Origin: Siphonodentalium dalli
Lineage: Eukaryota; Mollusca; Scaphopoda; Gadilida; Siphonodentaliidae
Direction: 5' to 3'
Assembly: GCA_032622095.1 (NCBI GenBank)
Contig: CP136063.1
Coordinates: 67,467,897-67,531,896 of the forward strand
Length of the DNA: 64,000 nt
How positions within the stretch are numbered: position 1 is the stretch's first letter; every line of letters starts with the position of its first letter. A model generated the notes under the pieces. The model worked only from the letters and a program-made list of their open reading frames with translations, was not told the DNA's origin and ran no database searches. Below, piece by piece: positions 55,210-64,000 of this stretch. The translations under genes were made by a program, and so were the position numbers.

Positions 55210-55956
55210 GATCATGCCATGAATCTCCACTTTGGTTAATGCCCGTAGAGATCATATTCCACAAGTACAAAACCTGGGAACTCTTTGATATTCTGACCCC
55301 TTCTGACATGGAACTTTATAACAATGAACAAACAAGGCAGGGAATATATATCTTTGTTTATATTTGTTCCTCGATAATTTACTTCAAAGTATGGGGTGGT
55401 TCCAGCTCGAAAATTGCATGCTTTTTAATGACTTGGTGAACCGATATCGCAAAAAACATTGAATTAATTACTCTGGAGAAATTCCATTATTGTAAGTGGG
55501 GCAAAGCATAATCACACACAAAGTCACTTAAATAATGTAATTTCTAGCTGGGACCTTCGTCTACTGATGAATAAACTAATAAGTAACAGGTATTAACCCT
55601 TTGAGTGCCAGGTCCGATTTTTGTATCAACCCATATACCCTGTGCCAATGCATTCTCTTATATATGCGAGTCGACCATAGGTCGCCTCGCATATATAAGA
55701 GAATGCATTGGCCTAATTTTTTTTTACAATTTTAATCATTTATTCTTATATTCTTTAACAGACTTATTTTGTAGATTTAGGGCCGATGAGATCGGCCCCT
55801 GGCACTCAAAGGGTTAACAAAGAAATATATTCCACCCATTATTTATTTCGACTTTATAAGGTTCCCTATCAAAACTTCAAAAAGTTCCAAGGTTTTGAAT
55901 TGGTGGAATATGATCTCTATGGGTGTTAGCCAGAGTAGAGATTCATGGCATGATCT
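55210..55956. mobile_element. Family T element with long inverted ends, C nested inside
   Basis: GATCATGCCATGAATCTCCA start, with the complement AGAGATTCATGGCATGATC at 55936-55954. TAGAGATCATATTCCAC / GTGGAATATGATCTCTA pair further in. A family C element splits it at TTAA 55593-55817. Confidence 0.85.
55593..55817. mobile_element. Family C TTAA element nested in T
   Basis: TTAACCCTTTGAGTGCCAGG to CCTGGCACTCAAAGGGTTAA. Cassette at 55640-55715. Confidence 0.93.
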
Positions 55957-56373
55957 AATTGATTGTAACTTATTATCTGAACACTTCTATCTATAAATAA
56001 ATGAATGATTGGGAATACACCCCCCCCCCCCCCATTCTGGGATTGTTTTATATGCCAAGAAAAAAGTCTCTGCCCAGATAATCTTGCTTTAATATCAAAT
56101 TGCGGACAAGGGAGGATTAATTTGATATCCATTCAGGAATAATGAAGCCGACCTATAAAGTAAAATTTTAAACATTGTCCTCAATGCTGAAGGTACAACA
56201 GTGAAGAGGTTAACTGTTTATAATAATTGAAAACACACAAAATCTCCATGACTGATGAAATAAAGGTATGCGCCCACAAATGTACGAATAAGTAGTAATT
56301 CACACTGTGATTTTCTGCCTGTCGTATGTTTGTCATATATTATCAGAACATTTCTAATAATGAATAATAGACC
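55957..56373. other. No gene; J and V terminal fragments
   Basis: 55965-55980 resembles J (CTTATTATCTGAACAC). 56199-56213 matches the V end (CAGTGAAGAGGTTAA). C-run at 56021-56034. Confidence 0.45.
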
Positions 56374-56381
56374 AATCAAAT

Positions 56382-57629
56382 TAGGGCCCGACGAATCGGC
56401 AATTTCAACATCGAATCGAATCTCGAATCGAATCAGGATAATGATTCGAAATCGATTTGAATCTCGAATCGAATCTTTTTCAAACAATTTAGTAGATTCG
56501 CGGTACCGATCGGTGGGAGGTACGAGCAAAAATGGGGCAAATGTCCGATCATTTTATAACGTCAGTGAGATAACTCAGATTACGAAGGAGGTTCATTGAA
56601 CTTAATTTCTATGACATGATATGAACGATATTTAATCATAGTTTAAAACAGTTTAATATATGAGAAAGGCACGACATCGTTTCATATTTTGTGCCACTGC
56701 CACTATGCGTGAAGTTCATGAAAGTAAGCAGTTTGGAACTTTGGAGTCAATGGAGTCTGATTCGAGTCATTGCAACCGAAAACTCTTCTGCGCATGTACG
56801 CTTCACCCTGTCGCGCATAGCAGGCACGCGCGATATCAAAATAGCGCATCGTGACTTGGGAATGGCGCATACGCAAACGAGATTACAGAGAAATATATAT
56901 AGTATGCAACTTGGCCTGTCCGTCGGAAAGCTGAATGGTCAAAAATATTCCATTTCCCGGATAAAGATGTTGGTCGGATTTGGAGATGACATGATGGAGC
57001 CCAAAATGTTTATTTAACATATTTATATCGTTTTAATTTTGAATTAAAAAAATATGATATTATTTGATTGATCCGAGTAACGCAATATAGGCTTTTCTGG
57101 TAAGAATGTCAGATACCGACATGCAAATATGTCCCACAAGAAATTCACTAACTTCAGCAGCTGGGGCCGGGCTATGTCATGACATTGCTGGTTTTATGTG
57201 GTGGAGGAAACCGTGTGCGCTACAATTACATGTATGGTACAACCGCGATGAACACGCAAACCATCACAGACCTACCTGCAGGTTGCACGAGTTGCACCGA
57301 CCTTCCACGAGTAACCAGCACTGGGACTGGGGGGGGGGGGGTGGGGGTGCAAACCCGGGCAATATATATATATATAAGAGCAGTGAGCTTTTGGGCAACT
57401 TACCCTATACACATTGGACCATGGAGGTCACAGATGGTCGCGGAAGGAGACTTGTGTTAAGTATTGGGGAGATAATGAATATTTTTTATAGATAATGCTA
57501 TTCCCGGTGATAAAGATCTTGTATATAATCATTCGAAATATCCCGAATCACCCGACCGCTTTCAAATCGAATCGAATCGGAACGTAAGATTCAAAATCGA
57601 ATCGAATCTCGAAGCTTCGTCGGGCCCTA
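56382..57629. mobile_element. 1248-bp hAT-like element with 8-bp duplication
   Basis: Ends TAGGGCCCGACGAA and TTCGTCGGGCCCTA are flanked by AATCAAAT at 56374-56381 and 57630-57637. Subterminal regions are dense in GAATCGAATC repeats (56410-56480, 57560-57605), the kind of arrays a transposase could bind. Interior frames (56660-57017, 57106-57495) show no hAT transposase motif, so it is non-autonomous. Confidence 0.92.
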
Positions 57630-57700
57630 AATCAAATGTATATATTTAGGCCTTGTTGGCTTGGTTCTCACACATAAGCTGTCATTCATTTCACTCTCTA

Positions 57701-58154
57701 AGGGCGAATCGCATTTATAAGAGATTGCACTGGCACAGGGTCTTTAACCCTTTACCCAACAGAACGGCCCTGTGCCAATGCATTCTCTTATATATGCGAG
57801 TCGACCATAGGTCGCCTCGCATATATAAGAGAATGCATTGGCTTAACACATTAAAAATTATAAAATTGTTAAAGAATGTAAGAAAAAATGGTAAAAAGTG
57901 TTAAAAAAAGATTTTTTTTAGGCCAATGCATTCTCTTATATATGAGAATGCATTGGCACAGGGCATAACTGTAACTATCACAATGTGGTCAAGGAGCCGG
58001 TTCCAATGATATCCATATTTGTATGGTTCTATTGAGAGAGACCGAAGATATTTTAGGCTGTTGAAGCTTTATTTGGCCGGTTTTGGCCGGTTTGTTGGGT
58101 AAAGGGTTAATGCAGCACCAGCGCAGCTCCCATCATGAAATAATTAAGGGTTAA
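57701..58154. mobile_element. Family K remnant with L inserted at an internal TTAA
   Basis: Left of the insert: half cassette then CACTGGCACAGGGTCTTTAA. Right: TTAATGCAGCACCAGCGCAG then CTCCCATCATGAAATAATTA. Without L this restores the usual K interior CTTTAATGCAGCACC. Confidence 0.82.
57744..58110. mobile_element. Family L TTAA element nested in K
   Basis: TTAACCCTTTACCCAACAGA to TTTGTTGGGTAAAGGGTTAA. First cassette full (57772-57845), second collapsed to CATTCTCTTATATATGAGAA at about 57927. Confidence 0.93.
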
Positions 58155-58200
58155 ACATGATTAGCCCTGTCTGTGGCTGGGTATCATGACATCTCCCGTG

Positions 58201-58600
58201 TTAACCCTTTACCCAACAAACCGGCCAAAACCGGCCAAATAAAGCTTCAACAGCCTAAAATATCTTCGGTCTGTCTCAATAGAACCATACAAATATGGAT
58301 ATCATTGGAACCGGCTCCTTGACCACATTGTGATAGTTACAGTTATGCCCTGTGCCAATGCATTCTCTTATATATGCGAGTCGACCATAGGTCGCCTCGC
58401 ATATATAAGAGAATGCATTGGCCTAAAAAAAATCTTTTTTTAACACTTTTTACCATTTTTTCTTACATTCTTTAACAATTTTATAATTTTTAATATGTTA
58501 AGCCAATGCATTCTCTTATATATGCGAGGCGACCTATGGTCGACTCGCATATATAAGAGAATGCATTGGCACAGGGCCCTTCTGTTGGGTAAAGGGTTAA
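58201..58600. mobile_element. Family L TTAA element, two cassettes, complete
   Basis: TTAACCCTTTACCCAACAAA to TGTTGGGTAAAGGGTTAA, opposite in direction to 57744-58110. Cassettes at 58352-58427 and 58500-58573. Confidence 0.94.
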
Positions 58601-58859
58601 GCCGATAGATTATATATCACTCTTGATTATTTACACTCGGAGACCCTATTTATTTATTATTATTAATTCCTCGCTCTAATTATTTACCTAATCCTGTAGT
58701 AATTAACAAATAATTCGGATTGTTAGTACCTAGAGCGTCTATCAGCATGCCGTCTCATTTCTGCCTGTGAATTGATGAGGATTTCAGAGGTACTTTGTGA
58801 ATGGTGGGAGTGTATAAAAGGAACCTCTGCCAACATACAGCCAGGCACCATTTCTATGT
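58601..58859. other. No feature recognised
   Basis: AT-rich spacer. Confidence 0.4.
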
Positions 58860-58867
58860 CTGTCAGA

Positions 58868-59293
58868 CAAGCCTGCTAATAGTGTGCATGTCATTTGCAG
58901 AATGAGGTTCCCAGAGGGTGAATTTAGTGATGCTATCCCGCACAATGGGCTAGCATCACCAAATTCACCCTCTGGGAACCTCATTCTGATTATAGGCATC
59001 AACTGCTATGCGAGACCTGGGATAGGATTGAAGTTCCCCAGTTGAATTTAGTGATGGTCACCCTTGAGTCACCTCGATTATGCATTTTTTCTTCTGCAAA
59101 TTTAAAAGAGGATATAGAAATTTCCCAGAAGGGGAAAAAGTAACTAAAAGAATGTAGATGAGGCCTAAGCAGAATGAGGTTCCCAGAGGGTGAATTTGGT
59201 GTTGCTAACCTGCTTTGTGGGGGAATAGCATCACTAAATTCACCCTCTGGGGACCTCATTCTGCAAATGACAGACGCACTATTTTCAGGCTTG
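58868..59293. mobile_element. Family O element with two hairpins
   Basis: CAAGCCTGCTAATAG to CTATTTTCAGGCTTG ends. The flanks CTGTCAGA and CTGTCTAA agree at 6 of 8 positions, probably a decayed duplication. Two B-type hairpins are separated by an AAATTTAAAAGAGG segment. Confidence 0.82.
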
Positions 59294-59576
59294 CTGTCTA
59301 AAGGTGTTTTCGTCCAAATCACAGGTGCTTAGTGCAAGATGTACTAATCACTGCATTTTCTTTTGAATCTTCTCCAAAGGCAACTAATTTATATGAATGT
59401 TTTTGAGTTTGGATGTTTATATCATTACTTAGTTCTTTGAACTTGAATGTATTATCATTTGGAGTAGGTTTAGGTACTACTGAAACAAGAAGGCATTGTC
59501 CCACAAGCACACGTTTTTGTTAGTGTCATAGCTATAAAGCTAAGTCTAATGTAGCCATGTTAATGTCAAGAATGCT
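59294..59576. other. No feature recognised
   Basis: AT-rich spacer. Confidence 0.4.
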
Positions 59577-59584
59577 TTTAAATC

Positions 59585-59836
59585 CAAGCCTTGGAATAGG
59601 GTGTCTGTCATTTGCAGAATGAGGTCCCCAGAGGGTGAATTTAGTGATGCTACCCCGCATAGCGGGCTAGCATCACCAAATTCACCCTCTGGGAACCTCA
59701 TTCTGCTGAGGTGTAAGAAGAATTGGTCCCAGAGGGTGAATTTGGTGATGCTAGCCCGCTATGCGGGGTAGCATCACTAAATTCACCCTCTGGGGACCTC
59801 ATTCTGCAAATGACAGACACCCTATTTCAAGGCTTG
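59585..59836. mobile_element. Family B double-hairpin element with 8-bp duplication
   Basis: Flanks 59577-59584 and 59837-59844 are both TTTAAATC. Two hairpins are joined by CTGAGGTGTAAG, the same architecture as 433-686. Confidence 0.94.
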
Positions 59837-59974
59837 TTTAAATCACACTTCCATGCAGGGAGGTAGGAAGGGATCTCAATTGTCAGAATGCACCCATGAT
59901 ATTCCTTGTGTGCCAGCCAGCCAGCCAGACTTTCCAATTGCATCCCTTCCATCTCATAGCCGTAGGTGTCAGCG

Positions 59975-60297
59975 ATCACCCTCTGAGGACCTCATTCAGC
60001 TTAGGCCTCATCTTCTCTAGAAAGTTTCTTTGTTATAAAATTTCTATAGAAACTTCTTCACATAGATTCTATTTCTTTTTAGTTTAGTTTTTCTATATCC
60101 CCAAATTGGCAGATGGCACATTGCATAATCGAGGTTCCCAGTGGGTGCACATCACAATATTCACGATTTGGGAACTTCAATCTGAGTCTATAGCAGATGA
60201 TTTAGTGATGCTAGCCCACTATGCGGGGTAGCATCACTAAATTCACCCTCTGGGGACCTCATTCTGCAAATGACAGGCACACTAAACTCAGACTTGG
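59975..60297. mobile_element. Family O element
   Basis: TTCTCTAGAAAGTTTCTTTG to TTGGGAACTTCAATCTGAG, then half-hairpins ending AAACTCAGACTTGG. The left terminus is missing. Confidence 0.72.
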
Positions 60298-60741
60298 CCC
60301 ATAACTAATCCAAGTAAGACATATATCTACAATCCTTTCTTTACGAATCATGAGAGTTAGTGGCAGGCTTTCTATCCCTGTCACGAAAGCTTGTCTGTGG
60401 ACAATGGCTGAGATGGAAAAAATTAATTAGTGAAGGAGATGGAGTATGCAGCTGGTAAAAAACCAATCACGTGATATTCGAATAATGATGACTAAAGTTA
60501 CAAACATGGACTAATATTGGAATTTTTCTCAAATCATATGAAACTCGAGTTGTAAATTATAAATGCGACACCAATTTAATTACCAGTAGTTGGCGGGTTT
60601 TGGTTTACAAACCCGCCAACAACTTTTGCCAAAAATGCAAATAATATTTTTTTGGACCATGGTGTTCAGTTTGTGTAAGACTTCTCTTCAAACCGTTCTA
60701 TCAGTCATAATTATTATAAGAAAATGAGAATAATTGAGATA
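60298..60741. other. No gene; short palindrome at 60590-60615
   Basis: GTTGGCGGGTTTTGGTTTAC / AAACCCGCCAAC forms a hairpin. Otherwise nothing recognised. Confidence 0.45.
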
Positions 60742-61125
60742 TTAAAGTGATGTTAAACACTCCAGTAGGGTGATCAAATAGAAATGGTGAATAATCTTCC
60801 TCAAAGTAGTTATATTTTACAAATATTATATCCAAATTGACAACACACAAGTCATTCTTATATATTAATGAAATGCAGTGACTCTCGATGGCGAAATCAT
60901 TTTCGTAAGTTTATCGCAGATAGTTACGTCCCGAATCTAGAAGTAAATATTTACATTTGAGCATAGTTTAGATGATGTTTTCTTAGGAGTGGTACGGTCG
61001 ATTTGCTTCAGATTTTCAGCTATGTTAGTAGAATGCTTCATTCCCCCAGCTGGCACAGTGCCTGAATACTAACTTACCAGTTTCACGTACACAAACAAGT
61101 GCATAATTATTTAATATGTCTTTAA
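60742..61125. mobile_element. Family P TTAA-bounded element
   Basis: TTAAAGTGATGTTAAACACT to ATGTCTTTAA-type end. It is close in length and sequence to 14643-15024. Confidence 0.75.
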
Positions 61126-61225
61126 TATGTCGATTTTATTCATTTTCATTCGCAAAAAATGATTTCAATAGAATACGTGAGATTTCCACTTATAAAGGTT
61201 TTCAAAAAAAAAATATTTCCCTCCA

Positions 61226-61620
61226 AGTTTGAGTTTAGTGAGCCTATTATTTGCAGAATGAGGTTCCCAGAGGGTGAATTAAGTGATGCTATCCTGCATA
61301 GCGGGATAGCATCACTAAATTCACCCTCTGTGGACTCATTCTGCTTACATTTCATCTTCTCTGGAAAATTTCTTTATTTATCAAATTTCTACAAACTTCT
61401 TCATATAGATTCTATTTCTTTTTTAGTTTAGTTTCTCTCTATCCCCAAATTAGCAGATGACACATTGCAAATTTGAGGTTCCCAATTGGCGTACATCCAA
61501 ATATTCAGTTTGGAAACTTCAATCTGAGTCTATGTCTCCCATAGAAGGGTGAATTTAGTGATGCTAGCCCACTATGCAGGATAGCTTCACTAAATTCACC
61601 CTCTGGGGACCTCATTCTGC
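61226..61620. mobile_element. Family O element with hairpin and second partial hairpin
   Basis: CCAAGTTTGAGTTTAGTGAG end, hairpin of AGGTTCCCAGAGGGTGAATT and partner, O block, then GATGCTAGCCCACTATGC half-hairpin ending CCTCATTCTGC. Confidence 0.75.
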
Positions 61621-61764
61621 ATGTTTGTAAACCAAATAATAAAACTGCTGCAGCCAAAAGTTAACATTATTTATCTGGAAATCAAAAGATGATAACTCTT
61701 ACAAAAACCAGAATCTTTGTGCCTGAAACACCTAACTTTCATGGGATAGACCCTTATGAGTATA

Positions 61765-62122
61765 TTAACCATTTCATGAAGGGAGCAGTGCTGGTGCAGC
61801 ATTAAAGACCCTGTGCCAGTGCATTCTCTTATATATGTGAGTCTCCCATAGGGAGCCTTGCATATAAAAGAGAATGAACTTCCTGAAATTTTGCGAAAAA
61901 CATGTCCCAATGCATTCTCTTATATATGCGAGTCTCCCATAGGGAGCCTCTCATATATAAGAGATTATATTGGCCTGACAATATTTACCTTGACCTTGTA
62001 AGACAGTGTAATCTCTTATAAATTCGAGGCTCCCTATGGGAGACTCACATATATACGAGAATGCACTGGCACAGGATCTTTAATGCTACACCCCAGCACA
62101 GCTCCCATCACGAAAGGGTTAA
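61765..62122. mobile_element. Family K TTAA element with three to four hairpins
   Basis: TTAACCATTTCATGAAGGG to CATCACGAAAGGGTTAA. Cassettes near 61818-61880, 61905-61975 and 62000-62080, so the cassette region has been duplicated relative to the usual two. Confidence 0.85.
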
Positions 62123-63327
62123 AGAAATAACATTTTTGAAAATACCAGGAACAATAAAAACAAATTGAATTTAGGGGTTTTTTTAATAAAAAAAAAGAGA
62201 GCTGAAAAGAACCAAAAATAAGAAATCATTTTAAAATCAATGACAATTTAAAATAATGATTTACTCACCCAATACATAATCACTATGAGTAAAATAATGT
62301 TTGAAAGGATTTCCAAAACTAAATCCCAGTAAACTTATACAATCCTTTATTTATGAATCACAACAAGATTTCTACTCCCTTGGCAGAAGGTTGTCTGTGG
62401 ACAATGGCATTGTCTGAGACGAGAAAATTCATTAGCGAAGGAGATGAGAACCCTGCTGCTAAGAACCAATCACATGAGATTCGAAGGCACGCGATGGATT
62501 GTTGGGCAGATGTGACGGAAAAATAAGAGTGTCACATGGACTGTCACGGAGATATTAATGGGAGTAAAGTTAATTAGGCCGACTGTGGTGAACCCTCTCA
62601 ATCTACAGCGGCTGTGAGGACCCCTTACAATTTATACACCCTGATTACATTAGAAGGTATAATCCAATAAAAAACTGACACAAACATGATTTTAACCCCG
62701 GTGCTAGGAAGAATATACTGAAATTGGTCATGAAAATTAGATTTTCGTCTATTGTCAAGTGGCGTATATCAACGGAAATGGAATTCTTAATTTGTAGAGG
62801 GCATACAAATATGCCATCTGCCCGATGTTGAGGCTGTGAGGTCACAACAACAGTGATTGATGAAAGTGATATTAACTGGAGAAAGTTCGCTATTGAATTC
62901 TTATTCTTGTTTGTCTCTAACAGTGTGCAGTGTAAAACAGGGCCGAGTTCATTGGATGTGGGCAGGGGGAACTATTTATTTTAATTAACTGCTATATTAT
63001 GAAGATATTAAAGTAAGTGAAATTTTGAACTGTTGGTATTGAATGTAGGAGCAATTTTATCTACCAAGACAGGCAGAAAAACAGACATATAAATGTCCGG
63101 AAGGATGGAGGGATGAGGTCAATCCAGTATACTGCCCATGCAGGTATAAAAATAATTTCAGAAAACATAATATTTGGGCCATATTATATTCAGGTAAAAT
63201 GTCATCAAAATAGGGTTGCTTGATGCGAAAATGTTTTGCTTCAGCGATGTATTAGGAAAAGGGAGATATAAAGTGAAATTTTGGACAGGTTTATGTCTAA
63301 TGACATGTAGCCATACAGAAACGTTTT
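62123..63327. other. Longest repeat-poor stretch on the right, no gene recognised
   Basis: A minus-strand frame at 62645-62845 lacks a domain. 63100-63145 carries the R-type tail TCCAGTATACTGCCC. No promoter, splice pattern or RNA recognised. Confidence 0.4.
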
Positions 63328-63562
63328 AATCCTTTATATTTTAAATGGAATCTCCCATTCAGTTATAAAAATATATATTGGAACAGTCTACTATTCATTT
63401 GGAGGGGTGTTCATGTAATAAAAGAGCAGAAAGATTCGTATTCATTGATGGCAATTGTTTAGATAATAAGTTCATCAAATGACCTATGGCCGGTTGTTGA
63501 ACTTATTATCTGAACATTTCCGAATGGAACTACTCGTCAATGAGTATTTAGAAGGAGTTAAA
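63328..63562 (+). mobile_element. Family J element, full arrangement
   Basis: TTAATCCTTTATATTTTAAA start, TTGGAACAGTCTACTATTCA, TTTGGAGGGGTGTTCATGTA, then the TTAGATAATAAGTTCATCAA and TTGAACTTATTATCTGAACA arms, and CAATGAGTATTTAGAAGG end. Confidence 0.78.
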
Positions 63563-64000
63563 GATCAAAACAAGGAACATTTTTAAAAAGTTAATTTAAA
63601 TCTTCCTGTGATGAAGAAGGTGGGGGAGGGGGGTGTTTATTGGGGTGTATCATTATTTACACTGTTGTGAGGTTTACAGATCGACAAAAGATGGAAAAGA
63701 AGGTTAATTTCACTGGGAGATCACTGCACATAGAATCCACCGACCCCCAGAAATCAATTGACAGACTCGCCCAGATACACAAATCAAGTTAATTTCCCTG
63801 TGCGTCGAACACAAATCCATACTAATATTGATTCCCAAATAATATAAATAATTATTTTTCTTCCTATTAGGGCATAATAAAAATATGCTCTATTTGCCCA
63901 TGACCCTACCTAACCTCGAAAAACCTCTCTACTCGAAAATAGGGAACTATTGTTATTATTTCCAGTCAGTATGATTATCATATCAAATAATACTCAAAAT
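63563..64000. other. No feature recognised at window end
   Basis: AT-rich DNA without recognised repeats or coding signals. Confidence 0.4.

Noticed and set aside
3003-57904. Recurrent frames with MRVDHRSPRIYKRMHW or CANAFSYICESTIGRLAYI
   Set aside because: These are translations of the palindromic cassette hairpin, not a conserved protein.
15486-61431. Recurrent frames with ICRMRSPEGEFSDA or ASLNSPSGDLILQM
   Set aside because: Both come from the stems of family B/O hairpins.

Overview
This is a eukaryotic nuclear DNA window: AT-rich, intergenic or heterochromatin-like, and built almost entirely of short non-autonomous transposable elements. I found no convincing complete protein gene, no rRNA or tRNA, no transposase, no reverse transcriptase domain and no CRISPR array. 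The element mix (piggyBac-like TTAA elements, TA-flanked foldback MITEs, hAT-like elements with 8-bp target duplications, and a 'gatctccgatggagat' element followed by a Tccg-rich microsatellite) fits a marine invertebrate, perhaps a mollusc or other lophotrochozoan. That is an inference from repeat style only. Family letters (A, B, C ...) are my own working labels.

Layout. (1) 1-6731 is the left arm of a large inverted duplication. (2) 6732-37950 is a mosaic of MITEs, direct repeats and small satellites. It holds one weak gene candidate near 32.1-32.5 kb. (3) 37951-38050 is a run of exactly 100 N, an assembly gap. (4) 38051-44535 is the reverse-complement copy of 1-6731 and begins at the first base after the gap. 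(5) 44536-64000 is another MITE mosaic.

Main families. A: near-perfect ~213-bp foldback with CAGTAATGC ends at a TA target. B/O: hairpin elements with CAAGCCTTGA ends and 8-bp duplications. C, J, K, L, M, N, P, V: elements bounded by TTAA, with different ends (CCCTTTGAGTGCCAG, CCCTTTCATGACGG, CCCTTTACCCAAC and others). D and E: TA-flanked elements. S and several GC-rich elements have 8-bp duplications. T: an element with long inverted ends beginning GATCATGCCATGAAT.

The most unusual point is a ~70-bp palindromic cassette (arms GCATTCTCTTATATATGCGA and its complement). It recurs about 45 times inside at least four families with unrelated ends (C, K, L, D). Family N has the ends of C but lacks the cassette. 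The two arms of the inverted duplication also work as a natural comparison. They show an empty insertion site, independent neighbouring insertions of one family, a minisatellite of 9 versus 26 copies, and a template-switch-like hairpin. Whether the arms are a real duplication or two haplotypes joined wrongly at the gap cannot be decided from this window.
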